Shown piece by piece: positions 1 to 9,078 of a stretch of DNA of 64,000 bases. The stretch is from Desulfosporosinus sp. (GTDB lineage Bacteria; Bacillota; Desulfitobacteriia; Desulfitobacteriales; Desulfitobacteriaceae). Both the position numbers and the translations under genes were made by a program. Every line of letters begins with the position of its first letter. Position 1 is the stretch's first letter. Location of the stretch: the NCBI GenBank assembly GCA_020692355.1, contig JAIMKP010000015.1:1-64000 (forward strand). The letters are read 5' to 3'. A model generated the notes under the pieces. That model saw only the letters and a list, made by a program, of their open reading frames with translations. It made no database searches and was not told the DNA's origin.

Positions 1-2
1 AT

Positions 3-1343
3 TTATCGCATTTGACTTTTCAATATGAGTTTTAGTGCAACGCTACTGACAGCGAATGCTAAATATGTGCAAATTGCTTGAGCGTAAGCTAATGCCCCTT
101 TACCACCATCGCTTAAGGAGAGCTGATCGTCTTCGATGTCTGAAGTTTTGGCGTCATCAATAATTTTCTTTAACGTGTCGCTAAGTAAATCTGAAAATGT
201 TGACAAAGCAACGAGTTGTCTATTTGTAAACAACTCTGAAAAATTCTCCAATCCATAAATAGCTGTATTAAAATTACGCGGGTTGTATGGCAGTTGCGCG
301 TCTGGGTACTCTGACGGTTTTTGCACTTCAGCAGCAAATACATGTTCATCATTCGCCTCAATATAGATACGTCCCTTTCTCCCTTCTGCAACTATAGCAA
401 TGAGCTGTTTTTTCATCCTTTTGGCTTTCCCTTCATCCCTGATATATGGAAAACCAACAGGAGTGCCGCACTTAATGCAACTTGCGCCTTTGCGGTTAAC
501 AGTACCATCGTCTTTATTTTTTCCATCTTTTATTGTAAAACGAACTTTCTTATCCTCAAAAACAGGTGATAAATAAACAGTCTTACCTTTTTTCTTTGCT
601 ATTTCAAATGAATGAATTAGTGGCATCTCACAACCGCAGGCAGGATTGGGGCATTTCACCGTGCGCGCCCAAATCCACGCGATGACGGTATGTGTTTGCC
701 CGTGCTCATCCTTGACCTTCGGATACAAGTGACCTATGCGTTTGAATGCCTCGTTCTTCATCCACTCACCGTAATAACGCACATCCTCGGCAAGTCCCGT
801 TACACCAGCCCACATCCCACCAATAAGGTTTGAATTAGGATTGACAGGCGGCTGACCAGCAAATTTCGGTGGTATCTCAATCATCGCTTTATTGATCATG
901 ACTGCGACAGGATTTAGGTCGCTGGCGTGGGCTTCCAGGCCGAGTCGCTGTGCTTCCAACGGAATTGCGCCACCTCCCGCAAACGGGTCTAGCAGGGCAG
1001 GTGGATTGCCGCATGTGGACTTCATGATTTCAGCTTTCGCCTCGGCGAGTATTTCTGGATCGTTGGAGTTTTTCCACTTCACTAGTTTTTCGAGTATGGC
1101 AAATAAACGCTGACGTTCCTGGTTCTGCGCTTCCTCGGTTGGGAACTGATCGGGGTGGCTCGACGGGTCGTCCACGAGCGACGACCAGATTACAGCGCGC
1201 GCAGCCGCTAGAGGCCGCCTCGCCCACCATAAATGAATTCCTCGTGGGTGTGGTCCTATGCCCGGCATTTTCTCGTATGCACTCGCTTCATTTATTGCCT
1301 CCAATGGAAGCGCCACTTCGATGAGTTTCTTCTTATATTCCAT
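3..1343 (-). pseudogene. DUF1156 adenine-specific DNA methylase, N-terminal half, frame broken
   Basis: The protein begins MEYKKKLIEVALPLEAINEA and has the DUF1156 N-terminus (GIHLWWARRPLAAARAV, about residues 31-48) followed by SAM-binding motif I DPFAGGG (about 119) and Zn-ribbon cysteine pairs (CPNPACGC; CIKC) typical of COG1743 methylases. The start at 1343 is chosen because a GAGGT ribosome site lies just upstream and the SNF2 stop is 5 bp away. Family members are usually near twice this length, and the catalytic NPPY-type motif is not reached. Translation stops at 3-5 just after a well conserved stretch ending TYLAFAV; the -1 frame is open from about position 36 to the window edge, so a one-base frameshift is likely. 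By family knowledge it would methylate adenine in host DNA as the self-marking arm of a defence system such as DISARM class 1. Whether it is truly broken cannot be decided here. Confidence 0.75.
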
Positions 1344-1347
1344 ATCT

Positions 1348-4300
1348 TTAACCTCGCTGTAATATAATTTCTGAGCCACCAACCAGTTCCACAATGTCAT
1401 AGTTCACACTTGTCGCGGCAAAATCCGGGCGTTCACGGAATGGTTTTTTCAGGTAGACTGTTTTTGTTGCTGAACCATCCACTTCCACGACCGCCAATAT
1501 ATATTCATCTGGCTTATTGAATGCCGTGAGTATCTCATTTTTACTGACGGTCACGGTGTTCGCGCCTTTCGCTCGGCCCTTGACCTCGATAAAGCGAAGC
1601 GTAGCACCATCCATGCAGCGCATAGTTTGTGGTACCTGCGATTCCACATCGTAACCAACTTTCGCCGCACTCACGTCGCGGGGAAAGAAACCGAGGGACG
1701 CTTCGATGTCCATGACTGCTCGAATGGCAGCGAGCTCCACTTCACGCCTCGCCACAGCATCGGTAGCGAAGATGTCAGGGCTGCAAGTTAGCTGGTTTAG
1801 AAGCCCGCGCGGTATTACAATCGCCCCGCCGACAATCACGGGCGGCATTGCAGAAATGAGTTTCTCCGTATCCAGTTCGGATAGTCGCTTCTGCATACGG
1901 GCTTCCAGCTCTTCAGCACGGCGAGCCGCTATCTGAGAGTTCTGCTTGGCATTCGTTTTGCCTGCTGCTTCCTTCATTTTCAGGTCAGCGCTGCGGAAGT
2001 CCCAGTATTGTATCTCAGCGGTCAGTCGCTCTTTCACTGCCTTGGCAGTCTTGTCGATGAGCTTTGTCTTGCGATCCCGCACTTCTGCGACATGAGCTGG
2101 AATGACTTCTGAAATAGCATAGCCGACCGCGACGTCTTCTACGTTCGCCCGAAGCCACTGCTGACTATCTAGGAAGTCGCGAACTGCCGCTTGCTCTTCC
2201 GAACTAGCAGCTCGGTAGTCGAGGTACGGCGCGTATCCGGCGTTGGTTGCCGAACCATCTTCTTTTATCTCAACAAAGTGAATGTGCTTTGAAATGACGC
2301 GCTTACTCCCACTCGGTAGAATCACGCCGTCCTGCACGGAATCCTCTACGTAGAACAGCAGCCGCGCATCCATGCCAAAATCTGTATCATCGATGAACAC
2401 AGCGCCGCGTTTCAGAACGTCAATGTTTCGCTCACGGATTAAGTCGATGGTTGCCTCCAAGAGCGGATGCCCCGGCGCAATCAACGCAGCTTGCGGTAGC
2501 CCTTGCATGTTGCAGTAGGACTTGTCGAAGCAAATGCGCTCATAGCGCCCAAGCACCGGTTCACCGAATCCGATTTGCATATCGCGGTTGCGGACGGCAA
2601 ACGGCACGGTGGTTATCTCACAGCGCCCCTTTTCACGTGGTCGAATTTTACCGCCAACGCTCTGGAACGCTTCTACAAAGAACGACTCAATAAAATGTGG
2701 CTGCAGCTTGTGGGCTTCCATCCTCTCCATGTCTTCACGGATTGCCATCACCCGATGCACATCCATTGTGTCTTCAGTCAGTGCGTGTTCATCAAGAAGC
2801 CGCTCCAACGTTTCGCGGTCAAGGGAGTGGTCCACCACTTCATAGAGCCGCCGCCTTACGTCCTCCTGATTGTTGTAACGTACGGCCTCAATGAGGAGTT
2901 CCCGTAAAGACTTATTATTGAAGGTCAGTTTTCCAAGAACGTCAAACACCTTGCCTTTGAGAGCTTCGCGTTCCTGTTCCAGTTTTTCAAAGAGTCGCTG
3001 GAATACCATACCCTCACGGGTTTCTTGAGAAACAAGATTCCACAGGTGGCATACTTCGGTCTGCCCAATGCGGTGGATACGTCCGAAACGTTGTTCAAGG
3101 CGATTGGGATTCCAAGGCAGGTCGTAGTTGACCATCAGATGGGCGCGCTGCAAGTTGATACCTTCACCCGCTGCGTCGGTAGCGATGAGGATACGTACTT
3201 CCTTGTCTTGCTTGAACAGTTCCTCTACCTTGCGTCGCTCGTCGCGAAGCATACCACCATGTATGTTGACAACAGCTTCCTCTCTTCCAAGCAGAGAGCG
3301 GATTTTATCAGTCAGGTAACGAAGTGTATCGCGATGCTCAGTGAAGATAATCAGTTTTTCTCGCATACCATCTGCGCTGAACATGTTCCCGTTATCCTGC
3401 AGTAATTGGGAGAGTTCGTCCCACTTACGGTCTTCGCCGCTCTGGCGTACATCATTTGCCATGCGCTCCAGCTTTTTCAGCGTGGCAATTTCCGCTTCCA
3501 GTTCCGCTATAGTCTGGGCGGCGGTGGCTTGGTCGACGACCTTTTCCTCTGTATCTTCCAGTTCAGCTGACGGCAAATCGTCGTCGTCGTAATCATCGTA
3601 ATTGGGGACAGCGTATTCAGCCGCGCGCTTGCCGAGCCGTTCCTCTGCGAGGCGGTTCTCCAAACGCTCGCGGCGGCGCTTTAAGGATTGGTATATGGCT
3701 TCCGGCGAAGAGGCCAGCCGGCGCTGCAATATCGTCAACGCAAACCCGACTGTGGTTTTGCGTTCGTTGTTCAGTTGATCGGCGCGATTAAATTCCTCCT
3801 GCACATAATCTGTCACAGCAGAGTACAATGCCGCCTCTTTCGGTGACAGGTCATAATTTACCGTGTAAGCCATGCGTTCGGGGAACAGAGGAGTACCGTC
3901 GAACTTCAGCAAGTCCTCTTTCACGAGCCGCCGCATAACATCTGAAACATCCACAGCCTGATTACCGCTTCGAGCCACACCCTCGAAGCGGTCTTGGTCA
4001 ATGAGCGACATGAAGAGCTGGAAATCCTCTTCTTTGCCGTTGTGTGGTGTTGCGGTCAATAGCAGGAAATGCCTTGTTATCGAGGATAACAACCGCCCCA
4101 GCTGAAACCGCTTTGTATATTTTACTTCACCGCCCCAAACAGTCGCAGACATCTTGTGCGCCTCATCGCAGACAATCAAATCCCAATCCGTAACACGAAG
4201 TTTTTCCTGAATTTGATCGTTGCGGGCCAGCTTGTCCAGACGAACGATACACAGGTTCATCTCTGTGAATATATTTCCTGTAATCGCCGACTCGATACGG

Positions 4301-4854
4301 TCATTGGTTAGGATTTCAAAACGCAGGTTAAATTTGCGGTAGAGCTCGTCCTGCCACTGCTCTGCTAAATTGCCAGGCGACACAATCATACAGCGCTTCA
4401 GGTCGCCTCGAACGAGCAGCTCTTTGAGAAAGAGCCCTGTCATAATTGTCTTACCTGCACCAGGATCGTCCGCAAGAATGTAACGGAGCGGCAATCGTGA
4501 GAGCATCTCTTGATAGACAGCTGAAATCTGGTGCGGCAACGGCTCAATTGCGGACGTATGCACTGCAAGATACGGGTCAAAGATGTGAGCGAGGTTGATG
4601 CGGTAGGCTTCTGATGTGAGCCTGAGTAGATTCGCATCTGCGTCAAAACTCCATGGCAGGCTGCCAGCAGCTACGTTTAATCGTTCTTCATCTTCCCTAT
4701 ATAGTATTTGTTCCGCCACATTTCCGCCGGCATTCCGAAAAGTTACTGTCATTGCATTGGTGCCGTGCCATTTAACCGCAACTACACTTACGGGCGATCC
4801 TCCCGCTATGCCGGTTACGCTTGTGCCAATAGTAATATCTTCAAGTCGAGCCAT
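1348..4854 (-). CDS. SNF2-family helicase with C-terminal DUF3883 domain (DrmD-like)
   Basis: This 1168-aa protein has a SNF2 ATPase: Walker A ADDPGAGKT (about residue 130), DEAH box CDEAHKMSA (about 229), LLTATPHNG, and a helicase C lobe with GEGINLQRAHLM and QRFGRIHRIGQ. A charged linker with an acidic run (about 415-430) sits between the lobes. The C-terminus (RFIEVKGRAKGANTVTVSKN) matches DUF3883, often called a nuclease-like or DNA-binding domain. I chose ATG 4854 because an AAGGAGG site lies 9 bp upstream; longer readings run into the preceding Xre gene. It is the middle gene of a tight xre-SNF2-DUF1156 run (4 bp gap to the methylase). Such helicases next to adenine methylases occur in DISARM class 1 and related anti-phage loci; that assignment is inference because drmA, drmB and drmC are not in the window. 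Confidence 0.85.
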   Translation of the reverse strand: MARLEDITIGTSVTGIAGGSPVSVVAVKWHGTNAMTVTFRNAGGNVAEQILYREDEERLNVAAGSLPWSFDADANLLRLTSEAYRINLAHIFDPYLAVHTSAIEPLPHQISAVYQEMLSRLPLRYILADDPGAGKTIMTGLFLKELLVRGDLKRCMIVSPGNLAEQWQDELYRKFNLRFEILTNDRIESAITGNIFTEMNLCIVRLDKLARNDQIQEKLRVTDWDLIVCDEAHKMSATVWGGEVKYTKRFQLGRLLSSITRHFLLLTATPHNGKEEDFQLFMSLIDQDRFEGVARSGNQAVDVSDVMRRLVKEDLLKFDGTPLFPERMAYTVNYDLSPKEAALYSAVTDYVQEEFNRADQLNNERKTTVGFALTILQRRLASSPEAIYQSLKRRRERLENRLAEERLGKRAAEYAVPNYDDYDDDDLPSAELEDTEEKVVDQATAAQTIAELEAEIATLKKLERMANDVRQSGEDRKWDELSQLLQDNGNMFSADGMREKLIIFTEHRDTLRYLTDKIRSLLGREEAVVNIHGGMLRDERRKVEELFKQDKEVRILIATDAAGEGINLQRAHLMVNYDLPWNPNRLEQRFGRIHRIGQTEVCHLWNLVSQETREGMVFQRLFEKLEQEREALKGKVFDVLGKLTFNNKSLRELLIEAVRYNNQEDVRRRLYEVVDHSLDRETLERLLDEHALTEDTMDVHRVMAIREDMERMEAHKLQPHFIESFFVEAFQSVGGKIRPREKGRCEITTVPFAVRNRDMQIGFGEPVLGRYERICFDKSYCNMQGLPQAALIAPGHPLLEATIDLIRERNIDVLKRGAVFIDDTDFGMDARLLFYVEDSVQDGVILPSGSKRVISKHIHFVEIKEDGSATNAGYAPYLDYRAASSEEQAAVRDFLDSQQWLRANVEDVAVGYAISEVIPAHVAEVRDRKTKLIDKTAKAVKERLTAEIQYWDFRSADLKMKEAAGKTNAKQNSQIAARRAEELEARMQKRLSELDTEKLISAMPPVIVGGAIVIPRGLLNQLTCSPDIFATDAVARREVELAAIRAVMDIEASLGFFPRDVSAAKVGYDVESQVPQTMRCMDGATLRFIEVKGRAKGANTVTVSKNEILTAFNKPDEYILAVVEVDGSATKTVYLKKPFRERPDFAATSVNYDIVELVGGSEIILQRG

Positions 4855-4858
4855 AGGC

Positions 4859-5074
4859 TCAATCCTCCTTTTTCTCCGGCTCAATTTCCATAATATCGGC
4901 GATATCGCAATCAAGAGCCTTGCATATTTTGAGTAGGACATCTGTTGTAATATTTCCACCTTTGCCCAACTTGGCGATAGAAGCTGTGCTAATACCAGTA
5001 GCCCGTTTTAGGTCCGCCTTATTCATTTTTTTGTCAAGCATTAAGTGCCACAACTTGTTATAACTAATTCTCAC
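4859..5074 (-). CDS. Small Xre-type HTH regulator (HTH_26/YozG-like)
   Basis: A 71-aa Cro/C1-type helix-turn-helix protein: the helices run through KADLKRATGISTASIAKLGK, then ITTDVLLKICKALDCDIADI, the usual HTH_26 ending. The start is GTG at 5074, decided by GGAGG eight bases upstream; an in-frame ATG at 5131 has no comparable site. The stop lies 4 bp before the SNF2 start, so the two are co-translated. Regulators of this type commonly control restriction or defence operons, often keeping the nuclease arm low until methylation is established. Control of the helicase and methylase genes is inferred from position. Confidence 0.85.
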   Translation of the reverse strand: MRISYNKLWHLMLDKKMNKADLKRATGISTASIAKLGKGGNITTDVLLKICKALDCDIADIMEIEPEKKED

Positions 5075-5154
5075 TGAAAATCCTCCTTGAGCCCCGCTCC
5101 AGGGCAGACTCAAATTCATTTTATGCAGCAATATTACCTCGACATAAAGATGGC

Positions 5155-7050
5155 CTACTCGTATTGATATACGCCTTCCAGAAAACCATACCTGCCGTGT
5201 TTCTTATCCTGAGTAAACTCAATCACTTTGAAGTGAGGAGTATTGCCCAAAATATCGCCAAGTATCGGCAATCTGTCTTTGTGTTCGATGATTATGATCT
5301 GCTCCGCCGAAGTCTGATTTGAGGTCGAATCAGCGGTGTAGATTGAAACCAGATAGTTCAGCAGTCCCGATATTAGTGTTTCTTGTTTTGTCTTATACTC
5401 TGACTCTGATAGTTGTGTCAGCGGAGAATCGACTATCAGAAGTCCCGGTGAGTATTCACCTTGTCCTTCCAAGAACTCAATAAAGGCGAGTGCAAGGACA
5501 GTATTCAGGAAACCGCAATAACCGCCTCCGTTAGAGATGGCTTTCGACCGACCGCCGACTTCCAAGTCAAACGTTTCCATATTAAGGCGCGCCGAACTTG
5601 CGCCATCGTAGTGGCAAGCTTCCAGAACGACTATTAGTTTTTCCTGGAATGTCTGTACCGTTTCAGCATCGAAAAACTTGTTGATATCATGCTTTACCTC
5701 GGTCGGTTCTTCTTCAGTTTCTTTTTCAAATAGCTCCAAATTGAAAGTACGTTCCTCCGCTCGGATGACGTCCAGTTCTTTGTTGATTTCTGTGATGTAG
5801 CGGTATAAGCTTAATTTCTCTTTAAACGTGGTCAGTCGTGGGGTCAACTCTGATGAAACCGTCGAGTCTACAGCACGTTTCCTCTCTTCGAGTTTCTTTA
5901 GCGTCGATTCGATTGTCGCTTTCTCATTTGCGATATCCCGCTCCGCTTTTTCCAGTTCGGTCAAGTGAACACGGATGTGTTGGAGTTCAGCATAGGCGGC
6001 GTCTATATATGAATCATTGCCCTTTGCGTTAATTCTACCATCACAAAACGGGCATCGTTCACGTTTTGGCAATTGAGTGTGCGCTATGTTTCCGTCAATC
6101 ACAAACGTCAGACGTCCAATGTCTGACTGGTACTGACTGCGGAGAACCGTAAACGTGTCGGCTATTGTCTCGCATTCCGCGAGTCTGCCATTGTTGGCGT
6201 AGATTTCGTGCATCAAACGTCTGCTCTGTTCGATGTTACTGTTAATTTGTTTCTGCAAATCGTCTATCTCACTGTTTATCCCATCAACTTCCGCACGGAG
6301 GTCGTCTATTTGGTAACCCGATAGGTTAGTTTTTGCTATAAAATTACTACGGGCATCAAGCAACTCACTCTCTCGATTGGCGTATCTGCCGACAGTATCC
6401 TTGATGTACTCAATCACTGCAGTACGTTTCGCCGTGCGGATTTTTTTGTCTTCATTAGCTTCATATTCTGCGGCATCTTTGCCGGTCATCAGGAACAGCG
6501 CCGATGCTTTGGAGGGCGTTGAGGTCATATTGGGGTTTAATTCAGGATTGTACAACACAGACTGGGTCCGAGACACAAAGTCCTGTTTTATAAAGAACAT
6601 ATGTAGAAATGATCGCCAGGTTAGTTGCTGCGTTTTTCCTGCCTGAGATTGTAATATCTTGTGAGGTTCGTTAATGCCAATCATCTGAAGCCAGACGCTG
6701 CTGATGTTGCGTTTGGCCGTATGACCGAGGCTATAGTTCCCATGTTCGAAATTCGGGTCTGTACCAGATAAATTTATCTTGTTTTCGCCAAATTTACGTT
6801 CAAAGATAACAGTTCCATTCGGCGTGCGCGTGTACAGCTTGAAAGTGTCATAACCTAGGCTTGGATCAAAGCGGAATGACTTGTTTTTGCTAGGTTCAAG
6901 TCCAAACAGGTAATCGATACATTCGACAATATAACTCTTGCCGGTATTCGACGGACCCACGATGAAATTCAGACCGTCGCTAAAGTCGACCATGGACGTC
7001 TTTTTTCCTGAACCACTCACCACCAGCTTTTCAATAAAGAATTTTGCCAT
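5155..7050 (-). CDS. DUF3732 SbcC/RecN-like ATPase of an ABC three-component system
   Basis: A 631-aa SMC/Rad50-like ATPase. Walker A is GPSNTGKSY (about residue 33), a zinc-hook-like CPFC lies in the middle of coiled-coil sequence (about 335), a glycine-rich signature-like SNGGGYCGF precedes LLIVDSPLTQL (Walker B, about 538), and IIIIEHKD matches the H-loop region. This is the DUF3732 arrangement described for the ABC ATPase of ABC-3C conflict systems (Krishnan, Burroughs, Iyer and Aravind). The gene starts 5 bp after the stop of the small middle-component gene, so the three genes form one operon. The ATPase likely senses or loops foreign DNA and activates a partner; the effector mechanism is not visible here. 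Confidence 0.8.
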   Translation of the reverse strand: MAKFFIEKLVVSGSGKKTSMVDFSDGLNFIVGPSNTGKSYIVECIDYLFGLEPSKNKSFRFDPSLGYDTFKLYTRTPNGTVIFERKFGENKINLSGTDPNFEHGNYSLGHTAKRNISSVWLQMIGINEPHKILQSQAGKTQQLTWRSFLHMFFIKQDFVSRTQSVLYNPELNPNMTSTPSKASALFLMTGKDAAEYEANEDKKIRTAKRTAVIEYIKDTVGRYANRESELLDARSNFIAKTNLSGYQIDDLRAEVDGINSEIDDLQKQINSNIEQSRRLMHEIYANNGRLAECETIADTFTVLRSQYQSDIGRLTFVIDGNIAHTQLPKRERCPFCDGRINAKGNDSYIDAAYAELQHIRVHLTELEKAERDIANEKATIESTLKKLEERKRAVDSTVSSELTPRLTTFKEKLSLYRYITEINKELDVIRAEERTFNLELFEKETEEEPTEVKHDINKFFDAETVQTFQEKLIVVLEACHYDGASSARLNMETFDLEVGGRSKAISNGGGYCGFLNTVLALAFIEFLEGQGEYSPGLLIVDSPLTQLSESEYKTKQETLISGLLNYLVSIYTADSTSNQTSAEQIIIIEHKDRLPILGDILGNTPHFKVIEFTQDKKHGRYGFLEGVYQYE

Positions 7051-7055
7051 TTCCT

Positions 7056-7502
7056 CTATTCCTCCCGCATTGATGCGATTGTCCGCCGATTAATCATTTC
7101 GCCTAGTATGCGTTCGGACTTACCTACTACTGCTATTACCTGTATTGCTGTCTCGTAGTAGGCATCAGCATACTCAGTACTAAGTGCGGAAACAAACTCA
7201 AGACCTTCATCGCTTAGCTTATACTTGAAGCCACCTGCCGTCTGCGACACTTCAACCAGCCTATCCAACACAAGCTGCTTTACGGCAGATCTTACCATTG
7301 CACGACGGGAGGCGAATTCACCGAACCTATATTTGTTATCACCGTGTAGGTTCGATTTGGTTACCCCGAAATCGTGGGAGTAGGCCGTTATAAAATCGAT
7401 TTCTGCTATCACGATTTCTGAAAGTTCCTCGCCGTGCACTGCCTCAAGCAATAACAATATCCGAAGAGATGTCTCAAATTGAGAACCTAATATGGTGTTC
7501 AT
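7056..7502 (-). CDS. ABC-3C middle component-like protein
   Basis: This 148-aa protein begins MNTILGSQFETSLRILLLLE. It is predicted mostly helical with a winged-helix feel (SAVKQLVLDRLVEVSQ and YKLSDEGLEFVSAL), as in the small middle components that link the DUF3732 ATPase to its partner in ABC-3C systems. The start ATG 7502 overlaps the stop of the upstream gene as ATGA, giving translational coupling; the AGGTGG in the end of that gene serves as ribosome site. A longer reading from GTG 7514 is possible but would use the ribosome site itself. The family label rests on size, wing-like pattern and its position directly before a DUF3732 gene. Confidence 0.6.
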   Translation of the reverse strand: MNTILGSQFETSLRILLLLEAVHGEELSEIVIAEIDFITAYSHDFGVTKSNLHGDNKYRFGEFASRRAMVRSAVKQLVLDRLVEVSQTAGGFKYKLSDEGLEFVSALSTEYADAYYETAIQVIAVVGKSERILGEMINRRTIASMREE

Positions 7503-8605
7503 CGATTCACCCACCTAAGTTTTTTGTCGTTCACTAAGAAATGGCATATACCCATCTTTATCCTGTTGCTTATCCAATTAGGCGACTGGCTCAGTATGTA
7601 GCGTCTAACTTGGATGAGAGCCGCTTGTTCCATCACGCAGAGCATCTTCTCATACCCATTCGGAAATGTTCTACGAGCAGTGTTCTTAACGCCCGTAAAG
7701 GTCTCATCCTTCAGAACATCAAACTGGTTGGCATATCTGCCTGAATATAGTTCGCTTACTCCGCGCCGTATAGACTCTGCCGCAAAGTAGTCTATGCGGC
7801 GTTCTTTCATGTCCTCATCGTATTCGCTGAATTGCGGCAAGTAAGATTCACAGAAATCGGTGATACCCTCCTTGTCACCATAAGCGGCGTACAACTCGCC
7901 AATATATAGCTGCTCTTCACCTAGCGGTTCTTCCGGAGGTTCGATTTGCAAAGGTGCAGGAAGAGCGGCAATCAGTGCTTCAGCTTTTATTAATGCTTTG
8001 AATGGGTCCGCGATATTATCCGTTTCTGACGTGACTATAGTGAGCGCTCGAGCCTCGTCTTTTTTATTCGTTCCGTTACAGACGGCAAGCAGCCAAACCT
8101 CCGCTAAGTAACTGGCATCGCTTTTCCGTTGCTGGTACGCCTGCTTTAATGCGTCTCTCCTTCTTTTCTTAACATCTACCGCATCTCGCACGAGAGCATC
8201 CACATCCTCAAGGACGCTCGGGAGGACGGCCGTCGGAATGTTGGGTACGAGGTTCGCATCGAAGAAACTTGTAACCTCAGCCTTCATACCTTTGCGCTGT
8301 GCTATTTCCTTAATCTTCTGATTTATTTCCCACTCCCCGTTTTTCAGTTGCGATGTCATCGGAGCATCAATGTCAGGAATACCGTTTTCTCCGCTTTCGA
8401 CGGCAATATAGACGATTGAATCGAGGAGCAGTTTGTACAGCGGATAAACCTGCGATAAATTTACGTCTTTGTTATTTCGTTTGGCTTCGGCATCGGATTG
8501 AAACGATTTCTTTTCCGCGTCGAAGTTTTTTATTCGGGCCTTTTTGTTCATCCGCGCACGAATTACTTCCGCGAAAGTTCGAATACACAAGGATTCGTCG
8601 CTCAT
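7499..8605 (-). CDS. First gene of the ABC-3C operon, probable C-terminal-domain partner
   Basis: A 368-codon protein I do not recognise by a clear motif. The first 60 residues are basic (MNKKARIKNFDAEKK) and the rest is largely helical with charged runs (DVKKRRRDALKQAYQQRK); there is no signal peptide, membrane segment or obvious nuclease motif. It starts the minus-strand operon with GGAGG seven bases before ATG 8605 (GTG 8608 is an alternative) and overlaps the next gene by 4 bp. In ABC-3C loci the third component is a partner that carries a variable effector or DNA-recognition domain; this is the only candidate here. Function is therefore inferred from operon position. Confidence 0.5.
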   Translation of the reverse strand: MSDESLCIRTFAEVIRARMNKKARIKNFDAEKKSFQSDAEAKRNNKDVNLSQVYPLYKLLLDSIVYIAVESGENGIPDIDAPMTSQLKNGEWEINQKIKEIAQRKGMKAEVTSFFDANLVPNIPTAVLPSVLEDVDALVRDAVDVKKRRRDALKQAYQQRKSDASYLAEVWLLAVCNGTNKKDEARALTIVTSETDNIADPFKALIKAEALIAALPAPLQIEPPEEPLGEEQLYIGELYAAYGDKEGITDFCESYLPQFSEYDEDMKERRIDYFAAESIRRGVSELYSGRYANQFDVLKDETFTGVKNTARRTFPNGYEKMLCVMEQAALIQVRRYILSQSPNWISNRIKMGICHFLVNDKKLRWVNR

Positions 8606-8809
8606 CACGGTGCCTCCGTTCTAAAATTTTATATAAATTTTGTTCAAATTCCACGAAAATCCAATTTTTGAGAACCCAATGTATTATCAAGTCAACAGGT
8701 GTGTGAGATGTAAAAATTTCCACTTACTTTAATATTGTATTGTACCTTACCGAGATAGTCAATTAATGATTTGCATACGCAAACGTATATGGAAGGGAGG
8801 AGCCTAGTT
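8606..8809. other. Divergent intergenic region at the left prophage boundary
   Basis: About 200 bp of A+T-rich sequence separates the minus-strand ABC-3C operon from the plus-strand phage genes and should hold both promoters and the left attachment site. A small palindrome ATACG-CAAA-CGTAT lies at 8775-8788, 20 bp upstream of the first phage reading frame, and could be an operator. I could not assign convincing -35/-10 pairs, and I found no repeat shared with the right boundary longer than about 8 bp. Confidence 0.4.
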
Positions 8810-8948
8810 ATGAACAAAGCCGAAAGCTTGACCATAGCAGGTCTTTGATATTAGCCCAGCCAACAAGGCCGTCAAAATTCATAAAAAAGAATGCGTAACC
8901 GGAATTGCTATAAATGCGGAGGATAAACTGATCATCCCGATGACATAG
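8810..8948 (+). pseudogene. Short phage gene with an internal frameshift
   Basis: ATG 8810 has a good site (GGAAGGGAGG) and opens MNKAESLTIAGL, then hits TGA. From the same point the neighbouring frame continues FDISPANKAVKIHKKECV and on to a stop at 8946-8948, giving a 45-46 residue product if one base were restored near 8846. I do not recognise the family. It is either a real lesion or a base-call error, and it is the first phage frame after the boundary. Confidence 0.4.
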
Positions 8949-8993
8949 CTGTAGCCCAAGTAACAATTCAATAGTAGAAAGCAGTAATTGGAA

Positions 8994-9036
8994 CAGCCAA
9001 ACGGCTCCCGTTTAAAAAAAACGGCGAGTTTTTTGG
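8994..9036 (+). terminator. Hairpin followed by T-rich sequence
   Basis: The stretch starting at AGCCAAACGG and ending CGAGTTTTTTGGCT can pair at both outer (AGCCAAA with TTTGGCT) and inner (CCGTTT with AAACGG) arms, with a T run in the 3' arm. It follows the broken small gene and precedes the sigma-like gene, so it may end or attenuate readthrough. Confidence 0.35.
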
Positions 9037-9047
9037 CTGATTATCAT

Positions 9048-9072
9048 GCCCTTTTCTCGCTGAGAAAGGGGC
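9048..9072 (+). promoter_or_regulatory. Hairpin that covers the ribosome site of the sigma-like gene
   Basis: GCCCTTTTCTC (9048-9058) pairs with GAGAAAGGGGC (9062-9072), an 11-bp stem with one G-U pair and a 3-nt loop. The 3' arm contains the GAAAGGGG ribosome site of the gene starting at ATG 9079, so folding would block initiation. The role is inferred from geometry. Confidence 0.45.
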
Positions 9073-9078
9073 TTATTT

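Noticed and set aside
4859-5074. Xre protein as the prophage repressor
   Set aside because: It is 4 kb outside the prophage, beyond the ABC-3C operon, and translationally linked to the SNF2 helicase.
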